Shown here: one piece after another, positions 1 to 10,173 of the stretch | Layout: every line of letters starts with the position of its first letter | Numbering within the stretch: the first letter of the stretch is position 1 | DNA from: Lederbergia panacisoli | GTDB lineage: Bacteria > Bacillota > Bacilli > Bacillales > Bacillaceae_C | DNA: 64,000 nt | Assembly (NCBI RefSeq): GCF_024626525.1 | Contig: NZ_JANJGU010000014.1 | Span: 1 to 64,000 of the forward strand | Reading direction: 5' to 3' | Notes under the pieces: model-generated | What the model was told of the DNA's origin: nothing | What the model saw: the letters and a program-made list of their open reading frames with translations, nothing else | Databases searched by the model: none | Position numbers and translations under genes: made by a program

Positions 1-562
1 ATTAGCGTTGCGATTAGGCTCGAATCACACCGGAACACGGTCCAATCCTGAATTATCGTTGCGATTAGGCTCGAATCACACCGGACCATGGTTCAATCCT
101 GAATTAGCGTTGCGATTGAGTTCGAATCGCCCCGGACCGTGTTCCAATCCCGAATTAGTGTTGAGATTGAGTTCGAATCGCCCCGGACCGCGGTCCAATC
201 CTCGAATTATCGTTGCGATTGAGTCCGAATTCCCCCGGTCCGTGTCCCAATCCCGAATTAGCGTTGCGATTGAGTTCGAATCGCCCCGGACCGCGGTCCA
301 ATCCCGAATTAGCGTTGCGATTGAGTTCGAATCGCCCCGGACCGCGGTCCAATCCCGAATTAGCGTTGCGATTGAGTTCGAATCGCCCCGGTCCGTGTCC
401 CAATCCCGAATTAGCGTTGCGATTGAGTTCGAATCACCACGGACCGCGGTCCAATCCCGAATTAGTGTTGCGATTGAATTCGAATCACCCCGGTCCGCGG
501 TCCAATCCCGAATTAGCGTTGCGATTGAGTTCGAATCACCAACTCTCGTGTTCCAATCCCAA
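1..562. repeat. 51-bp tandem repeat array, about 11 copies
   Basis: Eleven contiguous units start at 1, 52, 103, 154, 206, 257, 308, 359, 410, 461 and 512, with a degenerate tail to about 600. The spacing is 51 bp except once at 52, where an extra base lies near 202. Each unit begins ATTAGCGTTGCGATT. It holds a 6-bp stem GCGATT/AATCGC around a 7-nt loop containing TTCGAA, and in several copies the perfect palindrome GGACCGCGGTCC. The array continues past the left window edge. Because 51 is divisible by three, long meaningless reading frames open on both strands. No gene is seen in this stretch. Confidence 0.95.
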
Positions 563-686
563 ATCCGTCTCGATTCAGCCCGAATCCCGTAGGAGCGATC
601 ATCTATTAAATATTTATATTGACTCAATGAATGATTATCAATACGATAGAATTATCAGTTTTTTAATAAGGAAGTGATTCGTTAAC

Positions 687-2405
687 ATGCTAAAAGCTTT
701 AAAGCCGTATACGTGGCAAATAAGCATGGTTGTCATCTTAACACTGGCAGGAATTTTACTGGAACTATTATTACCAACGTTAATGGCGAATGTAGTTGAT
801 ATTGGAATTGTAAACGGTGACATTCCATACATAGTAAAAACAGGTGTTTATATGATTCTTTGTGCCTTGGCCGCTGTGTTTCTTACAGTAGGAGTGTCTT
901 ACTATGCTTCAAGAGTGGCGCTTGGATTTGGAAGAGATGTGAGAAGAAATTTATTTGTACATGTAGAAAACTTTTCACTACAAGCATTTGAAAAGATTGG
1001 AACGGCTTCGTTAATTACGAGGACGACAAATGATATTAAGCAAGTGCAAGATGTTCTCAATATGATTTTACGAATGATGACGCGCGCACCGTTAATGTTG
1101 GTTGGAGGGATTATTCTAGCGGTTTCGAGAGATGCAGGTTTATCGCTTGTTTTTTTAGCTGCCTTGCCCATTCTAGCCTTGCTCATTTTTGTGATTTCAA
1201 GGAGAGCAATCCCGCTATTTGTTTCAATGCAAAAGAAGACCGATCGACTCAATCTAATCGTTCGTGAAAATTTAACCGGAATTCGTGTTATACGCGCTTT
1301 CAATAAAGTAAGCTTTGAAAAAAAGCGGTTTAATACGGCAAATGAAGACTTCCGTGACACTGGAATTAAAGTGAATAAATTGATGGCCCTTATCTTTCCA
1401 GTCATGATGATTGTTATGAATTTTACGAGCGTTGCCATTGTTTGGTTTGGAGCGATTCGCATCGATAATGGCTTGCTTCAAGTCGGTAATTTAATGGCAT
1501 TTTTACAATACGCTTTGTTAATATTAATATCCTTGATTATGCTATCGATGGGCTTCATTATGATTCCTCGTGCTCAAGCTTCTGTGAAAAGAATCAATGA
1601 AGTGTTGAAGATGGAGGCGGAAATAGTAGATCCAGAGAACCCGAAGGAAATACCAACTAAAAAAGGGTATGTTGAATTCCAAAATGTAACTTTTCGTTAT
1701 GAAGGTGCTGAAAAACCAGTGCTTGAAAATATATCATTTAAGGCACAGCCAGGGGAAACAACGGCGATTATTGGGAGCACTGGATCGGGAAAATCAACTC
1801 TCATTAAATTGATTGCTCGTTTTTACGATGTCGAGAACGGTGCTGTACTGATTGATGGGATTGATGTAAAAGAAATGACGCAGCAAGCGCTTCGAAACAA
1901 AATTGGTTACGTTCCCCAGAAAGCTTCTTTATTTAGTGGAAGTATAAAGGAAAATCTTCAATATGGAAAAGAAGATGCGAGTGAAGTTGAGATGAGAGAT
2001 GCCCTTGAAACTGCTCAAGCCATTGATTTTGTTATGGAAAAAGAAGATGGCATCCATGCTAAAATAGAGCAGGCTGGAGCAAATCTTTCAGGGGGACAGA
2101 AACAGCGTCTTTCTATTGCCCGAGCGCTGATTAGAAAGCCGGAAATCTATTTATTTGATGATAGTTTTTCAGCTTTGGATTATAAGACGGATGCGAAATT
2201 AAGAGCTGCATTAAATAAAGTAACACATAATGCGACGATTATATTAGTAGCACAGCGTGTCAGTACCGTTATCAATGCTGATCAGATCATCGTATTGAAT
2301 GAAGGTAAGGTAGCAGGAATTGGTACACACCGTGAATTGCTGGCGGAAAATAAAATCTACCAGGAAATTGTATCCTCACAACGTACAGAGGAGGAGGGCG
2401 CATGA
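687..2405 (+). CDS. Heterodimeric ABC exporter, subunit with degenerate ATP site (YfiB-like)
   Basis: This 572-residue half-transporter fuses an N-terminal six-helix membrane domain (about residues 10-300) to a C-terminal nucleotide-binding domain (about 330-565). Visible motifs are Walker A GSTGSGKST (363-371), signature LSGGQKQR, and Walker B LFDDSFSALD. The residue after the Walker B aspartate is Asp where the catalytic Glu is expected, so its own ATP site should be weak. Its intact signature would complete the good site of the partner encoded next. The start ATG follows an AAGGAAGTG ribosome site. The stop overlaps the next start in an ATGA, so the two are surely co-translated. Length and pairing resemble B. 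subtilis YfiB/YfiC; the exported substrate is unknown, with lipids or drugs typical for the family. Confidence 0.9.
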   Translation: MLKALKPYTWQISMVVILTLAGILLELLLPTLMANVVDIGIVNGDIPYIVKTGVYMILCALAAVFLTVGVSYYASRVALGFGRDVRRNLFVHVENFSLQAFEKIGTASLITRTTNDIKQVQDVLNMILRMMTRAPLMLVGGIILAVSRDAGLSLVFLAALPILALLIFVISRRAIPLFVSMQKKTDRLNLIVRENLTGIRVIRAFNKVSFEKKRFNTANEDFRDTGIKVNKLMALIFPVMMIVMNFTSVAIVWFGAIRIDNGLLQVGNLMAFLQYALLILISLIMLSMGFIMIPRAQASVKRINEVLKMEAEIVDPENPKEIPTKKGYVEFQNVTFRYEGAEKPVLENISFKAQPGETTAIIGSTGSGKSTLIKLIARFYDVENGAVLIDGIDVKEMTQQALRNKIGYVPQKASLFSGSIKENLQYGKEDASEVEMRDALETAQAIDFVMEKEDGIHAKIEQAGANLSGGQKQRLSIARALIRKPEIYLFDDSFSALDYKTDAKLRAALNKVTHNATIILVAQRVSTVINADQIIVLNEGKVAGIGTHRELLAENKIYQEIVSSQRTEEEGA

Positions 2406-4249
2406 GTAAACATAATCAAAAAAGTACAGGCTCCTCTAGAAGACATCCTGGGGGCGGCCCTCCGCATATGATGCATGGAGAAAAGCCTAAGGAGTTCAAA
2501 AAAACTCTCAGGCGGCTGGCTGGATATTTAAAGCCTCGTAAATATCAATTAATATTTGTGTCCATCGCAGCTATTTTTTCTACGTTATTTAATGTCATTA
2601 GTCCAAAGTTACTCGGAGATGCTACGACGTCTATTTTTGGGAGCATAACAAAAGGAACTGGAATCGACTTTACATTTTTAAGTAAGTTAATTTTCATATT
2701 AATTGGCCTATACATTTTGTCTGCTCTTTTTGCCTATTTACAGCAATATATTATGGCTGGGGTCTCACAAAAGACGACCGCAGAACTTAGACAAGCCGTG
2801 AATGAAAAATTAACGAAGCTTCCTTTACGTTATTATGATCAGCATCCGCATGGGGATGTGCTAAGTCGAGTCATTAATGATATCGATAATATTAATAACT
2901 CGATTCAACAAGCATTATCACAATTGATTACATCCGCTATAGCAATAATAGGAACCATTATTATGATGCTAGTGATTAGTCCATTATTAACATTGGTAGC
3001 ACTTGTCACACTTCCGTTAAGTGCAGTCGTTATTCGTTTTATTGCTTCATTTTCCCAAAAACATTTCGTAAACCAACAAACAGAGCTTGGAAATGTGAAT
3101 GGTCATATCGAGGAAATGTTTTCCGGTCATCAAGTTGTAAAAGCATTTGGGCAAGAGAAAGCATCGATAGAAAAGTTCGATGAAATGAACGATCGATTTT
3201 ATGAATCAGGATGGAAAGCACAGTTCATTAGTGGTATCATGATGCCGCTCATGACGTTTGTTGGAAATCTTGGCTATGTTTTTGTCAGCATCGCTGGTGG
3301 AATTCTTGTTTTAAAAAGAGCCATTTTTTTAGGGGATGTCCAAGCATTCATTCAATATACACAGCAGTTGTCTCAACCTATGGCTCAAGCAGCCGGGATT
3401 GCTAATATGATTCAAACTGCCCTTGCATCAGCGGAAAGGGTTTTCGCATTATTGGATGAAGAAGAGGAAAGAGTGGAAGAGCACACAACGGTTAATTTAG
3501 ACTCGCTTGAAGGAAGGATTTCTTTCGATCATGTTCGATTTGGATATGAGCCAGAAAAGCCAGTCATTAAGGATTTGTCCTTAGAAGTGCAATCTGGGCA
3601 AACGATCGCGATTGTTGGTCCGACAGGTGCTGGGAAAACAACGATAATAAATTTATTGATGAAGTTTTACGAGATTGATAAAGGGAATATTATGATCGAT
3701 AAAATCAGTCTACGTGAGTTGTCACGAGAACAGGTTAGGTCGATGTTTGCTATGGTTCTACAGGATACGTGGCTTTTCAATGGATCGATTCGGGATAATA
3801 TTGCTTACGGCAGCTATGGTGCAACTGAAAAAGAAATCATCCATGCTGCAAAAAGTGCCTATGCTGATGATTTCATACGAACATTACCAGAAGGGTATGA
3901 TACCGTTTTAACAGAGGATGCCTCCAATATATCGCAAGGACAGCGACAATTAATCACGATAGCTAGAGCAATCCTAGCCAATCCCAAAATTCTAATTTTG
4001 GATGAAGCAACAAGTAGTGTTGATACGAGGACTGAAATGAATATACAACTTGCCATGAATAAGCTTATGGTAGGACGTACGAGTTTTGTCATTGCACATA
4101 GACTTTCAACAATTCGAGATGCAGATATTATTTTAGTCATGAACGAAGGGGATATCATCGAAAAAGGCTCACATGAAGAGTTGATAAGTAAAAACGGATT
4201 TTACGCTGATTTATATAGAAGCCAGTTTTCTGAAGAGAGTGCTGGTTAG
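2402..4249 (+). CDS. Heterodimeric ABC exporter, catalytic-site subunit (YfiC-like)
   Basis: A 615-residue ABC exporter half-transporter. An N-terminal hydrophilic tail rich in Gly, Pro, His and Met (residues 10-30) precedes six membrane helices (about 45-325) and an ATPase domain. It has Walker A GPTGAGKTT and Walker B ILILDEATSSVD with the catalytic Glu, but a non-canonical signature ISQGQRQ instead of LSGGQ. This is the exact complement of the upstream subunit, so the heterodimer has one consensus and one degenerate ATP site, as in TM287/288-type exporters. The start overlaps the upstream stop by 4 bp and is preceded by GAGGAGGG. A strong hairpin ends the unit. Confidence 0.9.
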   Translation: MSKHNQKSTGSSRRHPGGGPPHMMHGEKPKEFKKTLRRLAGYLKPRKYQLIFVSIAAIFSTLFNVISPKLLGDATTSIFGSITKGTGIDFTFLSKLIFILIGLYILSALFAYLQQYIMAGVSQKTTAELRQAVNEKLTKLPLRYYDQHPHGDVLSRVINDIDNINNSIQQALSQLITSAIAIIGTIIMMLVISPLLTLVALVTLPLSAVVIRFIASFSQKHFVNQQTELGNVNGHIEEMFSGHQVVKAFGQEKASIEKFDEMNDRFYESGWKAQFISGIMMPLMTFVGNLGYVFVSIAGGILVLKRAIFLGDVQAFIQYTQQLSQPMAQAAGIANMIQTALASAERVFALLDEEEERVEEHTTVNLDSLEGRISFDHVRFGYEPEKPVIKDLSLEVQSGQTIAIVGPTGAGKTTIINLLMKFYEIDKGNIMIDKISLRELSREQVRSMFAMVLQDTWLFNGSIRDNIAYGSYGATEKEIIHAAKSAYADDFIRTLPEGYDTVLTEDASNISQGQRQLITIARAILANPKILILDEATSSVDTRTEMNIQLAMNKLMVGRTSFVIAHRLSTIRDADIILVMNEGDIIEKGSHEELISKNGFYADLYRSQFSEESAG

Positions 4250-4265
4250 AAATTTTATAAAAACA

Positions 4266-4292
4266 AAAAGCCAGGAAAAATTCCTGGCTTTT
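4266..4292. terminator. Bidirectional terminator between ABC exporter and appC
   Basis: A perfect 12-bp stem AAAAGCCAGGAA/TTCCTGGCTTTT has a 3-nt loop and sits between convergent genes. T-rich flanks on both sides fit termination in both directions. Confidence 0.9.
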
Positions 4293-4297
4293 CATAA

Positions 4298-5197
4298 TCA
4301 GTCACCTTTCGGATCTAGCGCATCTCGTAATCCGTCACCAACGAAGTTAAAGCATAGAACTGTAATCAAAATGAGTACTCCCGGGAAAGTAGGGTACCAA
4401 GGTGCTTTTATTAATACAGTAATACTCTGTGCATCTTGAAGCATGTTTCCCCAACTTGGAGTAGGAGGTTGAATCCCTAATCCCAGATAGCTCAATGCCG
4501 CTTCCGAAAGAATAACTCCACCAACCAATAAAGTAGCTGCTACAATAATTGGTCCCATTGCATTCGGTAAGATATGGCTAAAGATAATTTTTGTTGCTCT
4601 TGTTCCGATTGTTCTAGATGCGAGGACAAATTCACGTGTCCTTAATGATAAGAATTCCCCGCGAACTAATCGGGCTGTGCTTGTCCAAGATGTTAGAGCA
4701 AAGATGTAAATCAACTTATCCCAACCTGGTTGAAAAATCGTGACGATCGTAATTAGCAAAAATAAACTTGGAATCGAGATAACGATATCTACAAATCTCA
4801 TAAGAATGGCATCCAATATACCGCCATAATAGCCGGCAAGGGCGCCAATGGTTGTTCCAATAATAAGGGCACCAGCAACAGAACCAAAGGCAACCAATAA
4901 GGAGATTCGACCTCCGAAAAGGAGACGAGAGAAAATATCGCGTCCAAAACGGTCTGTTCCAAGCCAATATTCTTTACTTGGGGGTTTTAGCTTATCTCCC
5001 ATTTTAACTAATTCATGATTATGAGGAGCGATTAAGGGAGCAAAAATGGCCATAAGAATAATTATGAATAAAATAACCGCACCAATGACTGCCAATTTAT
5101 TTTTAAAAAATTTACGGAAGAATATTCTTGTTAATGTGTCAGGCTTTTGTGGTACGGGATTTAATTCGATTTCATCTATAGTAGAATTTGTTGACAT
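4298..5197 (-). CDS. appC: Oligopeptide ABC transporter permease AppC
   Basis: A 299-residue inner-membrane permease of the DppC/OppC/AppC family. An N-terminal cytoplasmic segment and one helix precede the typical binding-protein-dependent transport domain. The conserved cytoplasmic EAA loop is visible as the segment around [20 protein letters not shown]. The chosen start (MSTNST) has AGGGAGGG just upstream and leaves 13 bp after appB. An upstream in-frame ATG would overlap appB and has no ribosome site. It is last in the order appD-appF-appA-appB-appC, the same as the B. subtilis app operon. It pairs with AppB to form the channel for peptide uptake. Confidence 0.9.
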   Translation of the reverse strand: MSTNSTIDEIELNPVPQKPDTLTRIFFRKFFKNKLAVIGAVILFIIILMAIFAPLIAPHNHELVKMGDKLKPPSKEYWLGTDRFGRDIFSRLLFGGRISLLVAFGSVAGALIIGTTIGALAGYYGGILDAILMRFVDIVISIPSLFLLITIVTIFQPGWDKLIYIFALTSWTSTARLVRGEFLSLRTREFVLASRTIGTRATKIIFSHILPNAMGPIIVAATLLVGGVILSEAALSYLGLGIQPPTPSWGNMLQDAQSITVLIKAPWYPTFPGVLILITVLCFNFVGDGLRDALDPKGD

Positions 5198-5210
5198 ATT
5201 AAATCCCTCC

Positions 5211-6161
5211 CTAATACTCAATTCGCGGATCAAATATTGCGTATAGAATATCCGCTATTAAATTTCCGATTACAACAAATACTGCTGAAATAACTGTAAG
5301 AGCCATTATGACTGGATAATCACGGGTAAATGCTGATTCGATAAATAAACGACCAAGACCCGGCCAGCTAAATACGGTTTCTGTAATGGCGGCACCACTA
5401 ATGAAAGATGGAATCATAAGACCAAAAATAGTAATAATCGGAATTAGCCCATTTCTTAGACCGTGTTTTAAAACTACTTTACTTTCTTTAAACCCTTTTG
5501 ACTTTGCTGTTCGAATATAATCCTGTTGAAGGACATCAAGCATACTTGAACGGGTATAACGTGTTAATGCAGCCATATCGGCAGCAGCCAATACAAATGC
5601 CGGCATAATCAAATGGTGAATTCTATCCCATATACTGAATGGGGCATTTAGAGTCGCAACTCCACCAGTTGGAAACCATTTAAGCTGAACCCCGAAAAAG
5701 AGGATCAACATTAAGCCGAGCCAAAAGCTTGGGGTAGCAACACCAAGAAACGAACCGACGGTTACGGTATAATCTCGTATCGTGTATGGCCTCATAGAAG
5801 AAAATATGCCTAAAGGTACTGCGACGAGGATTGCGAGTATAGTGGATACACCCATGAGTAATAAAGTATTTGGTAAACGAGCCATTACCATTTCACTTAC
5901 AGGAACACCGCGTTCAATAATGGAAGTGCCAAAATCGCCTTTAGCCATTTTACCAAGCCATACTACATATTGTTTAGGAACAGGATCGTCTAAGCCGTAT
6001 TTTTCCCTAAACTTTGCTTGGTCTGCAGGTTTTAACGTTGGATCCATCATTAATGTTGTCGGGTCCCCAGGTGCTAATTGAATAATGGCAAATGATAAGA
6101 TCGATATACCGAGCAATAACGGAATGGCCATCAGCGTTCGACGAATAATATAGGAAATCAT
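5211..6161 (-). CDS. appB: Oligopeptide ABC transporter permease AppB
   Basis: A 316-residue permease of the OppB/DppB/AppB family with the characteristic N-terminus ([18 protein letters not shown]), in which helix 1 starts at once. A periplasmic-type loop carrying [10 protein letters not shown] follows, then the transport domain with the EAA loop near [20 protein letters not shown]. The start has AAGGAGAA 8 bp upstream. It lies between appA, separated by a 140-bp gap with a hairpin, and appC, 13 bp downstream. It forms the membrane heterodimer with AppC. Length matches the B. subtilis protein closely. Confidence 0.92.
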   Translation of the reverse strand: MISYIIRRTLMAIPLLLGISILSFAIIQLAPGDPTTLMMDPTLKPADQAKFREKYGLDDPVPKQYVVWLGKMAKGDFGTSIIERGVPVSEMVMARLPNTLLLMGVSTILAILVAVPLGIFSSMRPYTIRDYTVTVGSFLGVATPSFWLGLMLILFFGVQLKWFPTGGVATLNAPFSIWDRIHHLIMPAFVLAAADMAALTRYTRSSMLDVLQQDYIRTAKSKGFKESKVVLKHGLRNGLIPIITIFGLMIPSFISGAAITETVFSWPGLGRLFIESAFTRDYPVIMALTVISAVFVVIGNLIADILYAIFDPRIEY

Positions 6162-6252
6162 TGCCTATTCTCCTTCCAATTGAATCATCTATCTTATATA
6201 TACTGCTTACAAGCTGTATATTAGTTTTCAATTTTATATTAAACATAAGGAA

Positions 6253-6283
6253 AAAGGGGAAGCGGACAATCCATTTCCCCTTT
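6253..6283 (-). terminator. Hairpin between appA and appB (attenuator)
   Basis: The stem is AAAGGGGAA/TTCCCCTTT with a 13-nt loop, followed on the minus strand by a run of T. Placed directly after the binding-protein gene, it probably acts as a partial terminator or 3'-end stabiliser. That would make appA message more abundant than appBC, a common arrangement for binding-protein genes. Confidence 0.7.
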
Positions 6284-6301
6284 ATTTTAAATACTTACAA
6301 T

Positions 6302-7987
6302 TTATTTAGCTGGCTTTAACCACCATTTGTGTGGGTGATAAATATAGTTTTTAGCATGGAACTCATAACCTTGAAGCTCAGCTGGCATAGCACGGTATTC
6401 TTCTGGGTAGTAAAGGAAGCTATATGGTTGATCTTCTGCAATTCCAGCTTGGACTTTACCAATTTGTTCTTTACGCAAATCTTTATCTCTTTGTTGTAGT
6501 TGCTCATCCATTAATTTATCTAATTCTGGATTAGAGTAACCAGCAAAGTTTAAACCTTCAGCAATTTCTTTCGTATGGAAAATACCACTTGGGTCTGGAT
6601 CTGTTGCAAGGCTCCAGCCTAGAACGATTGCATCAAAGTTCCATACACCAGGATCAATATCAGCAATTAAAGAGCTGAATTCAACGATCATTGGTTTAAC
6701 TTCAATACCAACTTCTTTCAATTGTGCTTGAAGAAGAACTGTGATATCTTCACGTACTTTATTACCTTGGTTAGTTTTTACTTCAAATGAGAATTTTTTT
6801 CCATCTTTTTCAAGAATGCCATCAGAACCTGGTGTCCAACCTGCATCAGCAAGCATTTGCTTCGCTTTTTCAGGATCATATTCAAATTTAGGAACATCAG
6901 GATTGTAAGCCCAGCTTAATGGACTTTCAGGAACGTCGGCAACTTCACCTTTACCGTCCATGATTTCATTTACGATTTGGTCACGATCAATTGCATGTGT
7001 AATGGCTTGACGAACTTCTTTATCCTTAAATAGGTCATTACGTAGGTTATAACCTAAGAAAGTATAAGAAAGAGCTAGACCATGTTCAAGTTTGATTCCA
7101 ATGGAATCTGCAAAACTTTCAACTGTTTCTACATCAGATTGTGGAACTCCAGCCCAGAAATCAATGTCTCTGTTTTGAAGTTGAGTTAACATAGCGTTAG
7201 CATCTGGAACAATTTTCATTGTAATAGAATCCAAATGTGGACGACCTTGATAGAAGCCATCAAATGCTTCTACTTTTACATATTCGCCTGGTTTGTTTTC
7301 AACAAATTTAAATGGACCAGAACCGATTGGAGTCTTTGTATTGAATTCATTTGTTCCTAGGTCAGCGATTGGAACATCTTTAAGGATATGCTCAGGAAGA
7401 ATTCCGAAGCTTAGTCCAACTGATGGGAACTGTACATCAACTTTTTTAAGAGTAAATTTAACAGTTAAATCATCAACTTTTTCAACTTTTTCTAAAGCTT
7501 CAAAGTAAGATTTACGAGGACCATCATAGTCATCACTCAATGGAATATTGTATGTGAAAACTACGTCATCAGCAGTTAAAGGCTCATCGTCGTGGAATTT
7601 AATTCCATCGCGAAGTTTGACTGTGTAAGTAAGTCCATCTTCAGATTCCTCAACACTTTCAGCCATTGCATCATCTGTAGTAGGATTGAATTCTAAGTCT
7701 GAGCCGATTAGGCTGTCATAAATTAAACCTTCAACGTCAGAGCTTACGCTGTCGTTTGAATATAATGGGTTAAATAAAGTAGGTTTACCACTTGACCCGA
7801 TAATTAAATCTCCGCCATCAACTGGTTCATCGCTTTCTGCTGGTTCTTCAGTTTTTGGACTTTCATTATTACCTGTGTCATTTCCCTTGTTATTGTCTTC
7901 AGGAGCAGCGTTATTGCCACCACAAGCAGCCAAGAACATGGAAAGTACAAGCATCATGCTTATTAAAAGCCATGCAGGTTTTTTCAT
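6302..7987 (-). CDS. appA: Oligopeptide-binding lipoprotein AppA
   Basis: A 561-residue extracellular solute-binding lipoprotein of family 5. A lipoprotein signal peptide ends in the lipobox LAAC with Cys22 as the lipid anchor. It is followed by an acidic Asn/Glu/Pro-rich spacer (residues 24-58) and the peptide-binding fold. The family motif region ADDVVFTYN is clear. The ribosome site is a G-run 7 bp before ATG. It captures peptides outside the membrane and delivers them to AppBC. In B. subtilis the app system transports oligopeptides and can substitute for Opp in sporulation and competence. Identification as App rather than Dpp rests on the operon order D-F-A-B-C. Confidence 0.88.
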   Translation of the reverse strand: MKKPAWLLISMMLVLSMFLAACGGNNAAPEDNNKGNDTGNNESPKTEEPAESDEPVDGGDLIIGSSGKPTLFNPLYSNDSVSSDVEGLIYDSLIGSDLEFNPTTDDAMAESVEESEDGLTYTVKLRDGIKFHDDEPLTADDVVFTYNIPLSDDYDGPRKSYFEALEKVEKVDDLTVKFTLKKVDVQFPSVGLSFGILPEHILKDVPIADLGTNEFNTKTPIGSGPFKFVENKPGEYVKVEAFDGFYQGRPHLDSITMKIVPDANAMLTQLQNRDIDFWAGVPQSDVETVESFADSIGIKLEHGLALSYTFLGYNLRNDLFKDKEVRQAITHAIDRDQIVNEIMDGKGEVADVPESPLSWAYNPDVPKFEYDPEKAKQMLADAGWTPGSDGILEKDGKKFSFEVKTNQGNKVREDITVLLQAQLKEVGIEVKPMIVEFSSLIADIDPGVWNFDAIVLGWSLATDPDPSGIFHTKEIAEGLNFAGYSNPELDKLMDEQLQQRDKDLRKEQIGKVQAGIAEDQPYSFLYYPEEYRAMPAELQGYEFHAKNYIYHPHKWWLKPAK

Positions 7988-8078
7988 TGTTTTCCCCCCA
8001 TAAAATTAGTATTTCATAATCAATCACTACTACTTAGAAAAGTTAGATGCATCTCCCCCTTTCAAGTGTTCAATTTCA

Positions 8079-9107
8079 TTACTTATCTTGAAACAAATGA
8101 CAAGCAACAAAATGTTCAGGTTTTACTTCTTGAAATTGTGGGACTACTTTACGGCAAATATCCATAGCCATTGGGCAACGTGTATGGAATACACATCCAG
8201 TAGGTGGATTTGCCGGACTAGGTAGCTCTCCCTTTAATACAATTCTTTCTCGTGCTTGAACACCTTTTTTTCTAGGGACAGGCACAGCTGAAAGAAGTGC
8301 TTGCGTATAAGGATGCAGAGGTTCTCCATAAAGATCAGCTTTAGGAGCCATTTCCATCATTTTCCCAAGATACATAACGCCGACACGGTCACTAATATGA
8401 CGAACGACACTCAAGTCGTGGGAAATGAATATATAAGTAAGACCAAAATCGTCTTGTAAATCTTTCATCAAGTTGATGATTTGCGCCTGGATTGATACAT
8501 CCAACGCAGATACTGCTTCATCGGCGATAATTAGATCTGGATTTAATGCCAATGCACGAGCGATTCCAATTCTCTGACGTTGACCACCTGAGAATTCATG
8601 CGGATACCGGTTGATGAAAGATGGATTAAAACCAACACGATCCAGTAATTCTGCTATTTTTTCGTCACGCTCTTTACGATTGTACAATTTATGAGTAATC
8701 ATTGGTTCGCTTAAAATTGATTTCAATGTTTTCCGCGGATTCATCGAGGCGTAAGGGTCTTGGAAAATCATTTGAATATTTTTACGGACAGAGCGGCGTA
8801 ATTCCTTCTCAGACATTTTGGAAATATCTTGGTTGTTAAAAATGATATTCCCTTCAGTAGGATCATACAAGCGGATAAGTGTTCTACCAGCGGTTGACTT
8901 TCCGCAGCCTGACTCACCAACGATGCCAAGAGTTTCTCCTTTTTTCACATGAAGAGATATTCCATCTACCGCTTTAACATGGCCGACGGTTCTTTGGAGA
9001 ATACCGGCCTTTATAGGAAAGTGTTTTTTTAAATTATTTACCTCTAATAAATATTCTGACTTTTTGTCATTAGAGAGGCTTTTTTTGTTAGGAACATTTG
9101 CTGTCAT
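8079..9107 (-). CDS. appF: Oligopeptide ABC transporter ATPase AppF
   Basis: A 342-residue ATPase subunit. Walker A GESGCGKST lies at about residues 64-72, then Q-loop FQDPYASMNP, signature FSGGQRQR and Walker B LIIADEAVSALD. The C-terminal oligopeptide-transporter extension has the cysteine pattern GCVFHTRCPMAMDIC. Its start overlaps the appD stop in an ATGA, implying translational coupling. A gap of about 90 bp separates it from appA, which has its own strong ribosome site. It dimerises with AppD to energise uptake. Confidence 0.92.
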   Translation of the reverse strand: MTANVPNKKSLSNDKKSEYLLEVNNLKKHFPIKAGILQRTVGHVKAVDGISLHVKKGETLGIVGESGCGKSTAGRTLIRLYDPTEGNIIFNNQDISKMSEKELRRSVRKNIQMIFQDPYASMNPRKTLKSILSEPMITHKLYNRKERDEKIAELLDRVGFNPSFINRYPHEFSGGQRQRIGIARALALNPDLIIADEAVSALDVSIQAQIINLMKDLQDDFGLTYIFISHDLSVVRHISDRVGVMYLGKMMEMAPKADLYGEPLHPYTQALLSAVPVPRKKGVQARERIVLKGELPSPANPPTGCVFHTRCPMAMDICRKVVPQFQEVKPEHFVACHLFQDK

Positions 9108-10087
9108 ACTGTAGCCTCCTCCTTATCGTATAAAAAGCAGCGTACTAATCGTTTTCCATCTATAGACATTAAGCTTGGTACTTCTTGGAGGCAACGATCA
9201 AAAGCATGTGGACACCGTGGTGCGAAACGGCAGCCCTTCGGGAAATTATCCGGAGAAGGCACATTGCCTTGAATAGGTACTAGACGGTCCGTATCCGCTT
9301 CAAGTGAAGGAATGGATTCCATCAATCCTACTGTATAAGGGTGTAGAGGCTCATCAAAAAGATCTTCTACATTTGCTTCTTCTACCACTTGGCCACAATA
9401 CATAACTAGCACTTTATCTGCGATATCTGAAACTACACCTAAATCATGGGTGATGATTAAGATAGAAGTATTAGTTTTTTCACTTAGCTCTTTCATCAAG
9501 TCCAATATTTGTGCTTGAATCGTTACGTCAAGGGCGGTAGTAGGCTCGTCCGCAATTAGTAATTTCGGATCACAGCTCATCGCAATTGCAATCATGACAC
9601 GCTGTCTCATACCACCAGATAAACGGTGTGGATAATCATGAATGATTTCTTCGGCACGAGAAAATCCTACCATTTTTAATAAATCAATCGCTTTTCTCGT
9701 AGCTTCTTTTTTAGACATTTTCTTATGATATATAAGAACTTCGGTAATTTGTTCACCAATTGTCAAAACGGGGTTTAACGATGTCATAGGCTCCTGGAAG
9801 ATCATGGATATATCGTTTCCGCGAACTTGGCACATTTCATTTTCAGTCAATTTTGCCAAATCAGTTCCATTAAATAAAATTTCTCCATCAACAATTTTTC
9901 CAGGAGGACTAGGGATTAATTTCATAATGGAAAGAGATGTAATACTTTTCCCTGATCCAGATTCACCGACAAGAGCAACAGTTTCACCTTTATCAATTTT
10001 TATATCTACACCGTCGACAGCCGGTATAACCTTTTTTCTATTGAAAAAATGTGTCTTTAAATTTTTGACTTCTAGTAAAGTAGTCAA
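9104..10087 (-). CDS. appD: Oligopeptide ABC transporter ATPase AppD
   Basis: A 327-residue ATPase with Walker A GESGSGKS at about residues 41-48, Q-loop [10 protein letters not shown], signature LSGGMRQRV and Walker [13 protein letters not shown]. The C-terminal extension carries [15 protein letters not shown]; in some DppD homologues these cysteines hold a [4Fe-4S] cluster. Translation starts at TTG (10087), preceded by AAGGAAGGTGA; no better ATG is in frame. It is the first gene of the operon, and the promoter must lie in the AT-rich 450 bp upstream. Confidence 0.92.
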   Translation of the reverse strand: MTTLLEVKNLKTHFFNRKKVIPAVDGVDIKIDKGETVALVGESGSGKSITSLSIMKLIPSPPGKIVDGEILFNGTDLAKLTENEMCQVRGNDISMIFQEPMTSLNPVLTIGEQITEVLIYHKKMSKKEATRKAIDLLKMVGFSRAEEIIHDYPHRLSGGMRQRVMIAIAMSCDPKLLIADEPTTALDVTIQAQILDLMKELSEKTNTSILIITHDLGVVSDIADKVLVMYCGQVVEEANVEDLFDEPLHPYTVGLMESIPSLEADTDRLVPIQGNVPSPDNFPKGCRFAPRCPHAFDRCLQEVPSLMSIDGKRLVRCFLYDKEEATV

Positions 10088-10144
10088 TTAAAAGTCACCT
10101 TCCTTGTTCTAAGACTATTTAACTATAAAACACGATATTAATAG

Positions 10145-10173
10145 ATTGTATAATATATATATAAATTGCTCAA
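10145..10173 (-). promoter_or_regulatory. Candidate sigma-A promoter for appDFABC
   Basis: On the minus strand TTGAGC (-35) is followed after 17 bp by TACAAT (-10), 58 bp before the appD start. The region is very AT-rich, so chance matches are likely. Confidence 0.35.

Noticed and set aside
1-562. CRISPR array.
   Set aside because: Units are contiguous and conserved over their whole length, with no unique spacers, and no cas genes are present. The same applies to 26425-26760.
8-677. Long open frames on both strands across the left repeat array (for example 8-592 plus, 76-627 minus).
   Set aside because: The 51-bp unit is 17 codons, so any stop-free unit gives a long frame. Frames open on both strands at once, have no ribosome site, and the one extra base near 202 shifts them without consequence.
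3859-4158. Minus-strand frame inside the second ABC exporter gene.
   Set aside because: It is the complement of the Walker B/H-loop coding region, with no independent signals.
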